NCBI RefSeq assembly: GCF_910594005.1
Contig: NC_057841.1
Span: 9,781,001 to 9,845,000, forward strand
Direction: 5' to 3'
From: Cervus elaphus
Taxonomy: Eukaryota > Chordata > Mammalia > Artiodactyla > Cervidae
DNA: 64,000 nt
In this document: piece by piece, positions 35,065 through 46,795 of the stretch
Layout of the letters: each line of letters starts with the position of its first letter
Numbering within the stretch: the stretch's first letter is position 1
Notes under the pieces: generated by a model
Seen by the model: the letters and a program-made list of their open reading frames with translations, nothing else
Databases searched by the model: none
What the model was told of the DNA's origin: nothing
Made by a program: the position numbers and the translations under genes

Positions 35065-35329
35065 ATCCCTTCTTTAGAGCTTCCCTGGTGACTTAGATGG
35101 TAAAGAATCTGCCTTAAATGCAGCAGACCCAGGTTTGATCCTTGGATTGGGAAGATTCGCCGGAGAAGGCAAGGCTTCCCACTCCAGTATTCTTGTCTGG
35201 AGAATCCCATGGACAGAGGAGCCTGGCGGGCTACAGTCTAAGTTATTGCAAGGAATCGGACGTGACTGAGTGACTAATAAGTTATTGCAAGGAATCAGAC
35301 GTGACTGAGTGACTAATATCCCTTCTTTA
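35065..35329 (+). mobile_element. Bov-tA SINE with 12-bp TSD and duplicated tail
   Basis: The TSD ATCCCTTCTTTA is present at 35065-35076 and 35318-35329. The SINE body starts GAGCTTCCCTGGTGACTTAG. Its last 39 bp (35240-35278) are repeated in tandem at 35279-35317 with a single G/A difference, inside the TSD boundaries. Confidence 0.93.
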
Positions 35330-35589
35330 ATGATGATCCTTTAGCAGTTTAGAAAATCCACATTGTGAGATAAATGTCTTACCTTTTCTCAAAGTCATAA
35401 CTGCTGGAGATAATCACCTGGCTGACATGTAATTCTTAGCAGGATAGAAATCCAGTTGGTTTTTACTCAAATTTCCTATCTCTTATCAGCTTTCTTAAGA
35501 GTCTCTTTCTTCCAACCTCATGTTCTCCACATTGTGCAAACATTCACTCTGTGAGGTACACTCTACTTTAAAAAGAATTTTTTTTTTTT
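35330..35589. other. Non-coding interval
   Basis: Nothing recognised; a T-run lies at about 35579-35589. Confidence 0.4.
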
Positions 35590-35764
35590 GATGTGGACCA
35601 TTTTTAAAGTCTTCATTGAATTTGTTACAGTGTTGTTCCCGTTTTATATTTTGGCTTTTTTGGCCCCAAGCCATGTGTGATCTTGGCCCCTGACCAGGGA
35701 TGGAAACCACACTTCCTGCCTTGGAAGGCGGAGTCTTAACCACTAACCACCAGGGAAGTCCCCG
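35590..35764 (-). mobile_element. CHR-type tRNA-derived SINE
   Basis: A reversed copy ending GTCTTAACCACTAACCACCA GGGAAGTCC, with the body block CCCCTGACCAGGGATGGAAA. The left part carries the T-run equivalent of the tail. Confidence 0.75.
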
Positions 35765-35960
35765 AAGTGCTCTCTATTTAATGCTTCAAAACACTTATAA
35801 TTTTCAATTAATTTCTTTTCATATTTTCCACATTATATTTAATTCCATAAATTCCAAATTTGCCTAGACTTTTGACACCCAAACTAGGATTATTTCAGCC
35901 ATGGGTACATGATACTATGATAGGTTTGGTTATATTGTGATTTATAAAATCTCAATCTTT

Positions 35961-38641
35961 ATAATGAGAACTTATTTCTTTTTTTTTTTTTTTATTAGTT
36001 GGAGGCTAATTACTTCACAACATTTCAGTGGGTTTTGTCATACATTGATATGAATCAGCCATAGATTTACACTTATTCCCCATCCCGATCCCCCCTCCCA
36101 CCTCCCTCTCCACCCGATTCCTCTGGGTCTTCCCAGTGCACCAGGCCTGAGCACTTGTCTCATGCATCCCACCTGGGCTGGTGATCTGTTTCACCATAGA
36201 TAGTATACATGCTGTTCTTTTGAAACATCCCACCCTCACCTTCTCCCACAGAGTTCAAAAGTCTGTTCTGTATTTCTGTGTCTCTTTTTCTGTTTTGCAT
36301 ATAGGGTTGTCGTTACCATCTTTCTAAATTCCATATATATGTGTTAGTATGCTGTAATGTTCTTTATCTTTCTGGCTTACTTCACTCTGTATAAGGGGCT
36401 CCAGTTTCATCCATCTCATTAGAACTGATTCAAATGAATTCTTTTTAACAGCTCAGTAATATTCCATGGTGTATATGTACCACAGCTTCCTTATCCATTC
36501 ATCTGCTGATGGGCATCTAGGTTGCTTCCATGTCCTGGCTATTATAAACAGTGCTGCGATGAACATTGGGGTGCACATGTCTCTTTCAGATCTGGTTTCC
36601 TCAGTGTGTATGCCCAGAAGTGGGATTGCTGGGTCATATGGCAGTTCTATTTCCAGTTTTTTAAGAAATCTCCACACTGTTTTCCATAGTGGCTGTACTA
36701 GTTTGCATTCCCACCAACAGTGTAAGAGGGTTCCCTTTTCTCCACACCCTCTCCAGCATTTATTGCTTGTAGACTTATGGATAGCAGCCATCCTGACTGG
36801 CATGTAATGGTACCTCATTGTGGTTTTGATTTGCATTTCTCTAATAATGAGTGATGTTGAGCATCTTTTCATGTGTTTGTTAGCCATCTGTATGTCTTCT
36901 TTGGAGAAATGTCTGTTTAGTTCTTTGGCCCATTTTTTGATTGGGTCATTTATTTTTCTGGAATTGAGCTGCAGGAGTTGCTTGTATATTTTTGAGATTA
37001 ACCCTTTGTCTGTTTCTTCATTTGCTATTATTTTCTCCCAATCTGAGGGCTGTCTTTTCACCTTACTTATAGTTTCCTTTGTAGTGCAAATCTTTTAAGT
37101 TTCATTAGGTCCCATTTGTTTAGTTTTGCTTTTATTTCCAATATTCTGGGAGGTGGGTCATAGAGGATCTTGCTGTGATTTATGTCGGAGAGTGTTTTGC
37201 CTATGTTCTCCTCTAGGAGTTTTATAGTTTCTGGTCTGACATTTAGATCTTTAATCCATTTTGAGTTTATTTTTGTGTATGGTGTTAGAAAGTGTTCTAG
37301 TTTCACTCTTTTACAAGTGGTTGACCAGTTTTCCCAGCACCACTTGTTAAAGAGGTTGTCTTTTTTCCATTGTATATCCTTGCCTCCTTTGTCAAAGATA
37401 AGGTGTCCATAGGTTCGTGGATTTATCTCTGGGCTTTCTATTCTGTTCCATTGGTCTATATTTCTGTCTTTGTGCCAGTACCACACTGTCTTGATGACTG
37501 TGGCTTTGTAGTAGAGTCTGAAGTCAGGCAGGTTGATTCCTCCAGTTCCATTCTTCTTTCTCAAGATTACTTTGGCTATTCGAGGTTTTTTGTATTCCCA
37601 TACAAATTGTGAAATTCTTTGGTCTAGTTCTGTGAAAAATACCGTTGGTAGCTTGATAGGGATTGCATTGAATCTATAGATTGCTTTGGGTAGAATAGCC
37701 ATTTTGACAATATTGATTCTTCCAATCCATGTACACGGTATGTTTCTCCATCTGTTTGTGTCCTCTTTGATTTCTTTCATCAGTGTTTTATAGTTTTCTA
37801 TGTATAGGTCTTTTGTTTCTTTAGGTAGATATACTCCTAAGTATTTTATTCTTTTTGTTGCAATGGTGAATGGTATTGTTTCCTTAATTTCTCTTTCTGT
37901 TTTTTCATTATTAGTATATAGGAATGCAAGGGATTTCTGTGTGTTAATTTTATATCCTGCAACTTTACTATATTCATTGATTAGCTCTAGTAATTTTCTG
38001 GTAGAGTCTTTAGGGTTTTCTATGTAGAGGATCATGTCATCTGCAAACAGTGAGAGTTTCACTTCTTCTTTTCCTATCTGGATTCCTTTTACTTCTTTTT
38101 CTGCTCTGATTGCTGTGGCCAAAACTTCCAACACTATGTTGAATAGTAGTGGTGAGAGTGGGCACCCTTGTCTTGTTCCTGATTTCAGGGGAAATGCTTT
38201 CAATTTTTCACCATTGAGGGTGATGCTTGCTGTGGGTTTGTCACATATAGCTTTTATTATGTTGAGGTATGTTCCTTCTATTCCTGCTTTTTGGAGAGTT
38301 TTAATCATAAATGAGTGTTGAATTTTGTCAAAGGCTTTCTCTGCATCTATTGAGATAATCATATGGTTTTTATCCTTCAATTTGTTAATGTGGTGTATTA
38401 CATTGGTCGATTTGCGGATATTAAAGAATCCTTGCATTCCTGGGATAAAGCCCACTTGGTCGTGGTGTATGATTTTTTTAATATGTTGTTGGATTCTGTT
38501 TGCTAGAATTTTGTTAAGGATTTTTGCGTCCATGTTCATCAGTGATACTGGCCTGTAGTTTTCCTTTTTTGTGGCATCTTTGTCTGGTTTTGGAATTAGG
38601 GTGATGGTGGCCTCATAGAATATAATGAGAACTTATTTCTT
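35961..38641 (-). mobile_element. Young L1, 5'-truncated, ~20-bp TSD
   Basis: A poly(T) at 35981-35993 (the reversed poly(A) tail) opens the element. It runs through the 3' UTR and ORF2 and stops at about 38621 inside the RT region. ATAATGAGAACTTATTTCTT is repeated at 35961-35980 and 38622-38641, a textbook target-primed insertion. The sequence is nearly identical to the 3' 2.6 kb of the full-length L1 at 50.2 kb, in the same orientation. Its 3' UTR carries no obvious decay. Confidence 0.96.
36453..38621 (-). pseudogene. L1 ORF2 fragment (RT to C-terminus), one frameshift
   Basis: ORF2p is the L1 endonuclease/reverse transcriptase. This copy begins within the RT (text LIPKPDKDATKKE) and stays open to 37067. 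It retains ISIDAEKAFDKIQH, GTRQGCPLSPLLFN and the catalytic SLFADDMILY. A missing T (GATTTGCAC for the GATTTTGCAC needed to read FCT) at about 37092 then shifts frame to a TAA. The C-terminal domain continues open in the shifted frame to 36453 with the Cys-rich CWRGCGEKGTLLHCWWEC (C-x3-C-x7-H-x4-C). The identical deletion is in the 50 kb copy. The endonuclease domain was never copied. Confidence 0.93.
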
Positions 38642-39155
38642 GTTCAAGCTTGTAATCCATAAACTTCATTCTTTCCTCTTTTATGTATAATCCTCCTTGA
38701 TAATATTCATACACTATATTCTAGGTGTAAAGTAATGTGTTTAAAAGTGTGTGCACATGTGTGTGTATAATCTATAGATTCTAAGAGTTGGAGAATTAAT
38801 AGGGAATCCTAGCTTGCTTTCCTTTGGAATCTAGAACATACTTTTGAAGAGATTATTTGTGCTTTTTGAAACATTGTTAGAAAAAGTTTTGATTTCTTAG
38901 TGAAAAGGCTTTAATGTAAATAAGTCCAGTTATTTATATTGACCATGGTCAATGAGGCAGAGAAAGGTAAAGAAAATAAACACAGATGCCTTGCAAGCAT
39001 ATAGATTTTGCTGTAGACCATATTTACCAATGGCTAAGTGTTTTAATTTTATATCCTTAATGCTTTGGTTGCTGCACTGAATATTTATATTTTGACAGTT
39101 TTATGTCGGAGAGAATGTTGCGCTGTTTCTTTCTTTAGATCAGTTATAATTATCT
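38642..39155. other. AT-rich non-coding interval
   Basis: A short GTGT run lies near 38749-38768; otherwise nothing recognised. Confidence 0.4.
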
Positions 39156-39505
39156 CTTAAATATACCCATCAGGAAAAGTCAAGTTTTCCTGATTTTCAT
39201 GATTTGATTAAATCCCCATATCCTGAGCTTCCCTGGTGGCTTAAATGGTTAAGAGTCTGCCTTCAGTGTGGGAGACCTGGGTTTGATCCCAGAGTCAGGA
39301 AGATCCTTGGAGAAGGAAATGGACACCCACTCCAGTATTCTTGCCTGGGAAATCCCATGAACAGAGGAGCCTGGTGGGTTACAGTCCATGGGGCCACAGA
39401 GAGTCATACATGACTGAGGTACTTCACTTCACTTCACTTAAAGGTACCCATCAGGAAAAGTGAAGTTTTCCGAAGTTTCATGATTAGATTAAATCCTAAT
39501 ATCCT
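39156..39505 (+). mobile_element. Bov-tA SINE between 69-bp direct repeats
   Basis: The SINE (39225-39436; head AGCTTCCCTGGTGGCTTAAA, tail ending (ACTTC)n) is exactly bordered by two similar 69-bp segments, 39156-39224 and 39437-39505, differing at about 9 positions. Ordinary SINE TSDs are about 8-20 bp, so the flank is unusually long. Confidence 0.88.
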
Positions 39506-40091
39506 AAACATAGTTGTAGTTTTCATTAATACATATCATGATTTTATTCATCTTCTTTACTTTACACGATTTTATTTCAACTACCAAACTATAAAATCCG
39601 TAAGGGCAAAAGACACATCAATATTTGACTGTCAGTGTACTTGTATTAGTGGAGCCTCAACACAGTAGTCCCCTAACCAAGATTTCTCATTAAGTGGATC
39701 GATGTGACATATTTTTGAAGGTATTATTTTGTAGATATTAATCTTGTAAAGGGCAGATAGTATGATTCAAGTGTATTTAACCTCTAAGGCAGAGAACATT
39801 TCCAATAATCTGAGAAGAATTAAAATAAATGATTTCACATTTAAGCTTTTCAAATTGTGCCCTTCTTGTGAGATTAATTTTGACCCCTTTGTACATTAAT
39901 AAAAAGACTAGCACACATATTTATATAGAGCCTTGCTATAAAAGCCAAGACCTTTCAATTGCAAATGATGGCCAGTCTTGCTCAAATAGGATCGACTGAC
40001 TCATGAAACCAAGAAATACAGAGATAAGATTGACTTAAGATCTGAACAAGGAGGTGCAAACAATGCACACTGTTATAAAAATTTAATATCT
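39506..40091. other. AT-rich non-coding interval
   Basis: Nothing recognised. Confidence 0.4.
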
Positions 40092-40156
40092 TTCTATCTG
40101 TCACCTATCTATCTATCTGTCAATCTATCTATCATTTATTATCTATCTATCTATAC
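40092..40156. repeat. (CTAT)n microsatellite
   Basis: Interrupted CTAT/CTGT tetranucleotide array directly before a SINE. Confidence 0.9.
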
Positions 40157-40159
40157 TCT

Positions 40160-40378
40160 GGGCTTCCCAGGTAGGACTAGTGGTAAAGAATCTGCCTGGC
40201 AATGCAGGGGACACAAGAGGCTTGGGTTGGATCCCTGGATCAGGAAGATCTCCTGGAGTAGGAAATAGCAGCCCACTCCGGTATTGCCTAGAAAACCCCA
40301 TGGAGAGAGGAGCCTGGTGGTCTATAGTCCATGGGGTGGGTCACAAAGAGTTGGACATGTCCGAGCACACATGTGCAC
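40160..40378 (+). mobile_element. Bov-tA SINE
   Basis: Head GGGCTTCCCAGGTAGGACTA, tail TCACAAAGAGTTGGACATGT. It is bordered on both sides by tetranucleotide-like sequence (CTAT left, CTGTCATCTGTTATCTATC right), suggesting insertion into a pre-existing CTAT array. Confidence 0.88.
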
Positions 40379-40560
40379 ACACCTGTCATCTGTTATCTAT
40401 CTTCTGTCGTCTGTGTGTCATCCATCACCTATCTACCCAGCTGTGTATCTCTCTCCTGTCTTCTCTCTCTCTGCTACTGGTCCACTCTCCCACACTCTCT
40501 CTCCTTCTCCTTCCTCCCCCCCCCCTCCTCTTCCTTCCTCCTTCCCACTCTCACTCTCAT
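40379..40560. repeat. Pyrimidine-rich tract
   Basis: CTGT/ATCT-type repeats grade into a C/T-only tract with a C8 run near 40517. Several overlapping Ser/Leu/Pro-rich frames across it are composition artefacts. Confidence 0.8.
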
Positions 40561-41402
40561 AAGAACTGCATTTTATTCTCAAACAGGTTCCTTCAGAGTG
40601 ATGGAAAAACGGGCACTGGCAATTCCCATCTTACCACCTTCTCATTTAGCAATAGAGAATCAAGAAAGCATCTTTTTCTAAACAGCAGTTGCCAAATTCC
40701 CTTATAAAACTCTCTTTGATCTATAAGGTGTCACCTGCCAACTGCTGATCCAATCACTGGAGTGACTGCGCTCAGCCTTGGGACTTTGGGGGTGAGAGCA
40801 GACCCATCTAAACAATGACTTAGAATAGGAGAGCAGGGGCTTCCACAACGGTTTTGAAGGGAGCAAAACAATGATGCTGTGGCATGGGTGGTGAAGAGTG
40901 GTTTCATTTCTGGCTCTGAGTGATTTCATTCCTGATCCTGAAGTGTGACATACAGCATCTTGTCTTTCACACACTTAGTGGGGAAAATGCGCTATTGGAT
41001 GACTCATTTTACTTGTGCCTGTCTTTTGGGTTGTTTTTATTTTAAAATATCTTTGTTTCTTTCTCAGCCACAGAACTAAGAGTCACATATACCCGCTACT
41101 TAAAATCCTCTGAATTCAGAGGTCAGGGTTTGGAGAGGAGATTTCTGTGAAGCACACTGTTGATGTATAGCCTTTATCTCTGCTTCTCCGTGTAACTTCA
41201 CCTGCATTGCTTTCTTTCGTGTACATCCTGTTCTTACCTAGAGTTGATATCAACTTAACCTACTGATTGGCTCTAGCATCCAAATATCATATTCCTCCTC
41301 CCCTTCTTATAAAACTATAGCATAAATTGGAACATATTTTAATGTATCTATAACTAGTGCTCTTCGTTAACTATTGATTTACTTTTATTAATTAATTTGT
41401 TT
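40561..41402. other. Non-coding interval
   Basis: Nothing recognised; the minus-strand frame at 40702-40974 has no domain signature. Confidence 0.4.
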
Positions 41403-41623
41403 GTGTGTGCTCAGTCGCTCAGTTGTGTCTGGCTCTTTGCAGCTCCTTGGACTGTAGCCTACCAGGCTCCTCTGTTCATGGAGTTTTCCAAGCAAGAATA
41501 CTGGAGTGGAGTGCCATTTCCTTCTCCAGGGGATCTTCCCCACCCAGGGATTGAACCCTCCTCTCTTGTGTCTCCTGCGTTGGCAAGTGGATTCTTTACC
41601 ACTATTACCATCTGGGAAGCTCC
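41403..41623 (-). mobile_element. Bov-tA SINE
   Basis: Reversed SINE: left tail GTGTGTGCTCAGTCGCTCAG, right head TACCATCTGGGAAGCTCC. It carries an extra TGTCTCCTGCGTTGGCAAGT segment, a common subtype feature. Confidence 0.9.
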
Positions 41624-43655
41624 ACTTAATTTGTATCTGTAGTAAAACATCAACCATGTGAAAACAGGTATTATGAGAGATATAAAGAAATACGGTCATC
41701 TTTGCCTTTTTAGGAACATGTGATTTAGTTGAGGGGATAGTCATAGTACTGTTGTCAAGGAACAGTGCTTCAAATCTGAACCAGCGGGAGATATATTTAC
41801 AGGGATTTAGATCATTGTGAGAGGATGTTTGCTGGGGTGGCCACTCCAGGTAGGACTTCTAAGTGTGGATTGGTTTAGAAGTTATTGGAAAGCAGGAGAA
41901 AAAGTGTTATAATTTTGCACCTTTCTCATCCAAATGGAAGATTTGTTGCCACAGAAAGATTTATCTTAATGTGAGGCAGTAATGTGGTTGATGTTATGTT
42001 TTGCTAGATGATTTTTTTGTTTGTTTGTTTGTTCCTTTTTGCAGGTCACCAAGTGGAGCTCTTGTCCAGGGTTGGGGTCCAATAACACATAAGTATTTAA
42101 GTTATTAATTACTCCCTGTATTTTAGAGCTATGTAGACTCTGATAAGTGACATTTTAAAAAATAATTTATTCAACTCTATTAACAATACTGTTTAGGTTA
42201 TAACTGTTAATAAATATAATGATGATGTTAAGAATAACGGATAATACTTATTGACTTTTAATATGATAAACATTATTTTTACCCTTTTACTTATGTTAAT
42301 TTACTTAATTATTTAAAACTGCTATTACCTTTACTTTAAAGCTAAGAAAACTGATAACATTTTCACCAGATTATTATTCTAATGTTATGTCATCCTTCAA
42401 GTTTTTATTTTTATTGTGTGACTTTGATCATTAAACATATTTCCATATATACTTTATTTTTTCTATATTTTAGTTATAGTGTAGAAGCTGCTCCACTTTA
42501 AAAACACAATAAAATAAAACTAAATAAATCTTTCTTTTAACCTTGGTTTTGAAAGATTGTCTTTCATTTCCTAACTGACCTGGGCAAACTGTGAGTTGCT
42601 AACTTTTTGTTTTAATTTTTATTTGGTTTCTTTTTCATTTTCACTTAGTCATTTCACAAAAGGAGAAGAATCACATTTCAACTACAATTTATTATGGCTA
42701 GTTCCACACTGAAGTGGGATTGTATAAACTAATATGTATCATATAAACTTGAAGAAACAAGACATTTGCTATTTATAACTTTCTTAAAGATCTTGTTATA
42801 GAATTTATCAGGTAAAATTCAGTTGTTTCACTGTTCAATTTATAGTAAAAAATGCTTTGTGTATTCTAACCAAATGCATTAGCTTACTGTCATCCATTAG
42901 TGTTTTTAATTTCATAATTTTCAAATGAAATAAACTGGCTTTGTATCAATTTCATTGAAAAGAGATAAATCAATAAAATCATATTAAAGTATTTATTGAT
43001 ATAAAGGATGCATGTTTCTGTTCTGTATGGAGGGACGTCTTAGTATCTTAGGCTCCTGTTAATTAATCATACTTTGTCTCTTTGAAAACAGCATGAGGAA
43101 ATTACACAATCTGTGTGTTCATTAGATGAATTACATTTGTAAACGTGTGTTTGTATAAATGACTCATTTTCCTGAAAGTGATATAAATGACTGTAATTAC
43201 CTCACTGGCATCACATTTATGTGGCATGATTTTTACAAGTTATATTTTCTCACTGACTAACATGTATCATCATTTCATGCTATGACATGGCACTTAAAAG
43301 TAACCTATTAAAAAAAAAGAAAAAAAAAAGTAACCTATTGTAATTTTTGATGAGGACTAGATAAGATTATACGTTTGGTGCATGCCCCCACTCTCTATGC
43401 TTAGACATTGGTTTTACAATCTTTAGTAGTACCTGTAGTAATTACGTTGTATATTTTCACATACTTGTTTGATAGGGATTGTAACTGGACCATGAATAAT
43501 TTTTACAAGGTCCTATATTTTCAGGTAATGAAAACAAGTCATGACTTCTTTATATGTGTTTGATTTGTAAATGAACCAGTAATACAACCTGAATCTCGAA
43601 TCCAGGGTTTTCTTTGGAAATTTACTATGGAAATATTAGATAAACCACATACCAC
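41624..43655. other. AT-rich non-coding interval
   Basis: About 2 kb with no gene recognised. It contains a (GTTT)n run near 42017-42032 and an A-rich run near 43310-43329, where AAGTAACCTATT is repeated on both sides. Confidence 0.45.
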
Positions 43656-44122
43656 TTAGGATGTTCAGTTCAGTTCAGTTCACTTCAGTTGCTCAGTCTT
43701 GTCTGACTCTTTGCAACCCCATGAACTGTAGCACGCCAGGCCACCCTGTCCATCACCAACTCCCGGAGTTTACCCAAACTCATGTCCATTTAGTCAGTGA
43801 TGCCATTCAACCATCTCATCCTCTGTCGTCCCCTTCTCCTCCTGCCCTAAATCTTTCCCAGCATCAGAATCTTTTCCAATGAGTCAGCTCTTCGCACCAG
43901 GTGGCCAAAGTATTGGAGTTTCAGCTTCAGCATCAGTCCTTCCAATACATATTCAGGACTGATCTCCTTTAGGATGGACTGGTTAGATCTCCTTGTAGTC
44001 CAAGGGACTCTCAAGAGTCTTCTCCAACACCACAGTTCAAAAGCATCAATTCTTCTGTGCTCAGCTTTCTTTATAATCCAACTCTCACATCCATACATGA
44101 CTACTGGAAAAATTAGGATGTT
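43656..44122 (-). mobile_element. BovB 3' end with 10-bp TSD
   Basis: The TSD TTAGGATGTT is at 43656-43665 and 44113-44122. The body (43666-44112) is the reversed BovB 3' 447 bp; minus-strand frames read ESWIIKKAEHRRIDAFELW. Well preserved and clearly an independent 5'-truncated insertion. Confidence 0.93.
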
Positions 44123-44639
44123 ATAACTGGTGAGATCATAGCTAAAATCAAAATAATGTCTTATTATCCATGAAATGATTTGTTTTGTATGTATTTGTTA
44201 GAGAATTTATAATGTTATTTTCTTACAAATGCTTTTTAAAGATATTTCTAACACACAATCTCATAAATTTTATGCAACTTTGTCCATTAATGCCAAGAAA
44301 TAAAATCTTTAACTACATTACCTCTGGACAAGATATTACAGGATAGTCCTTGAAGACAAATTTGAGGATCATGGCTACCAGTTAAGGAAAAATACAAAAA
44401 TAAGGGAATAACTATCATCAGTGCTTTTGCATCATTTATTCTAATAACTTGGAGTACTTCCAGCACCACTGACAACATGGATAAAATTTGAAAAGTAGGT
44501 TGATGTGATCCTCAGTTTGTCCTGGAACAAGTATATACACAGTCTCCTGCCCCCTCCCCGCCAACACACCTGTACTTAACTTCCTATCTCTCTATCCGCA
44601 CCCAAGCCTCCAAGTTTTTCCCAACTTGACTAGGCAAGT
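44123..44639. other. AT-rich non-coding interval
   Basis: Nothing recognised. Confidence 0.4.
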
Positions 44640-44768
44640 TTCTTCTGGAGAAGGAAATGACAACCCACTCCAGTATTCTTACCTGGGACATCCCACGGAC
44701 AGAGGAGCCTGGTGGGCTACAGTCCATGGGGTCAGAAAGAGTCAGACGCGACTGAGTGACTCACATTT
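44640..44768 (+). mobile_element. Bov-tA SINE, 5'-truncated
   Basis: It starts in the middle of the element (CTGGAGAAGGAAATGACAAC), so the tRNA-like head is missing, and ends GAGTCAGACGCGACTGAGTG. Confidence 0.88.
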
Positions 44769-44889
44769 TCACTGTCCCTTTCCTTATTCTAAGACCCAGA
44801 CCTGCCTCTTCTGAGAGCGTTTACTTTAGATAACTTGTAAATTCTTTCTCAGCCTCTTTGAGATATAAATCTATTAAAGAAAATCTTTT

Positions 44890-45262
44890 GGCAGTTTCAA
44901 GACCCAGGGAATGCCATTCTCAGTGACCTGGGATCCCCTCCAGGAGGTGTCATCCTCAGGAAAGAAGACCCCACCTCCATCTCAGTCTCCGTGGAATGGG
45001 ACATGTCTGCCTCTAAAGGGCCTCACTTGCCAACTTGTAAACCTATCTTTTGTGATGGAGTGACGGGAAAGTTTGCTTTTCCTTTGGGCAGGAAACACAG
45101 ATGGCCTAAGATTCCCACTTCCCAATCCTAGCTCTTAAAAATTGCCCAGCCCTTTCCTTTTTCAGTAAATTTGAGCTCAGACTGAGTTCTCTCTTCTCTA
45201 TTGCAGTAACCATGAATAAGGTCTTCCTTGCCTCTTTAAATCTACTCTGTGCAGTGTTTGCT
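44890..45262 (+). repeat. Possible solo LTR of an endogenous retrovirus (3' part)
   Basis: The 3' half reads like an R-U5 region: CAGTAAATTTGAGCTCAGAC, GAGTTCTCTCTTCTCTATTG and AACCATGAATAAGGTCTTCC, with the presumed AATAAA signal mutated to AATAAG. No coding sequence, primer-binding site or TSD was recognised. Family and exact ends are unknown. Confidence 0.4.
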
Positions 45263-45500
45263 TTGACGATATTCCTACATCTCCTCTTTGACTCTTTTTC
45301 CCTGTCTCTTTAGCCAACTACACTTCTGTTTATATTGACACCTATCGTCGGGCATACTGAATGGCACTACTGAAAATATGTGACTTCTGTTAAGATATTT
45401 GGTCAACTGGCTAATCTAAAGAGGTAGAAAGTAGCCTAAAGAGTGTGCTCAAAGGAGATCTGCCTGTTTCATCCTTAGTACTTTTGTATAGTTGTTTCAA
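45263..45500. other. Non-coding interval
   Basis: Nothing recognised. Confidence 0.35.
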
Positions 45501-45507
45501 AAAAAAC

Positions 45508-45860
45508 ACTTTTTTTATTCTGCATTGGGGTATATCTGGTTAATAATGTTGCGATAGTTTCAAGTGAACAGTGAAGGGAGTTAGCCAAACATACGCATAT
45601 ATCCATTCTCTCCCAAACCCCCCTCCCATCCAGACTGGACATAACATTGAACAGAGTTCCTGGTCCTCTACAGCAGGTTCTTGGCAGTCATTCACTTTCA
45701 ATATAGCCGAGTGTACATGTCCACCCAAAACTCCCTAACTATCCCTTCTCCAAATCCGCCCCCCACCCCGCAATGATAAGTTAGTTCTCTAAGTCTGTAA
45801 GTCTGTTTCTCTTTTGTAAATAGGTTCATTTGTATCATTTCTTTTTAGTAGATTCCTTTT
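45508..45860 (-). mobile_element. Old L1 3' UTR fragment
   Basis: TTATTCTGCATTGGGGTATA, AACAGTGAAGGGAGTTAGCC, TACGCATATATCCATTCTCT and GTAAATAGGTTCATTTGTAT follow the reversed 3' UTR of an older L1 group, the same group as 60262-60665. Confidence 0.7.
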
Positions 45861-46325
45861 CTTAAAGGAAAATTTTGATCATCTGATGAACTAGTGTGAA
45901 CACTCTTATGCTTGGGGAAAGAGCCCATTTCTCACACACAGAGATGTGTACATATGTTTATCTGTAGCCTTGAAATTAGTTAAAGTGATAGAAAACATAT
46001 GCTCACAAAAAAGCAATTAGCTAGACAATTTCTGCTTCTTGCCTTCTAGTTTTGTTCTGCGGCCATATAAACAAAAGTTGTATACTTTGGTTAAAGTTGG
46101 TTAAAAAAAAATGATGAAAACAGTATTAGATACAGCTGTTACATGTTATGAATATGTATACATGAAAATCAATATTGTTAGTAAAAAATTGTTACCATTT
46201 ATTAAAGTAGTAAATTCAGTGACCCTCACTCATATTTAACATGCAAAGGTCTAAAAACCTACCCAAGTATAATATAAAAAATCTGCTAGATGACAATTTG
46301 ACTTTGAACTTTGGCTCAAAATATT
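45861..46325. other. AT-rich non-coding interval
   Basis: Nothing recognised. Confidence 0.4.
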
Positions 46326-46795
46326 AACTATAATTTAACTATAGCCAAAACTATGGTTTTTGTAGTAGCCATGTATGGATGTGAGAGTTGGACCATAAAG
46401 AAGGTTAAGTGCCAAAGAATTGATGTTTTCGAAGTGTGGCACTGGAGAAGACTCTTGAGAGTCCCTTGGACTGCAAGGAGATCCAACCAGTCAATCCTAA
46501 AAGAAATCAACCCTGAATATTCATTGGGAGGAGTGATGCTAAAGCTGAAACTCCAATACTTTGGCCACCTGATGCGAAGAGCCGACTCGTTGGAAAAGAC
46601 GCTGATGCTGGGAAAGATTGAGGGCAGGAGGAGAAGGGGACAACAGAGGATGAGATGGCTGGATGGTATCACCAACTCAGTGGACATGAGTTTGCGCAAA
46701 CTTCGGGAGGACAGGGAGACAGGGAGGATTAGCATGCTCAGCCCATAGGGTCACAAAGAGTCGGACATGACTGAGCAACTGAACGACAACCAGGT
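46326..46795 (+). mobile_element. BovB 3' portion
   Basis: It starts at CTATAGCCAAAACTATGGTT (VHLVKAMVF region) and ends GACATGACTGAGCAACTGAA. The frame at 46311-46748 reads CESWTIKKVKCQRIDVFEVW and GRRRRGQQRMRWLDG, so the C-terminus is open, but everything upstream is missing. Confidence 0.9.

Noticed and set aside
36453..37061. Separate protein frame downstream of the L1 ORF2 frameshift
   Set aside because: It begins at a GTG that is an ordinary Val codon of ORF2 and has no ATG nearby, so it is treated as the C-terminus of the broken ORF2, not as a new gene.
40092..40156. Regularly spaced short repeats that might suggest a CRISPR array
   Set aside because: A simple tetranucleotide microsatellite in a mammalian genome; no repeat-spacer structure.
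40180..40707. 175-codon frame with Ser/Leu-rich end
   Set aside because: SINE translation followed by a pyrimidine microsatellite; not a protein.
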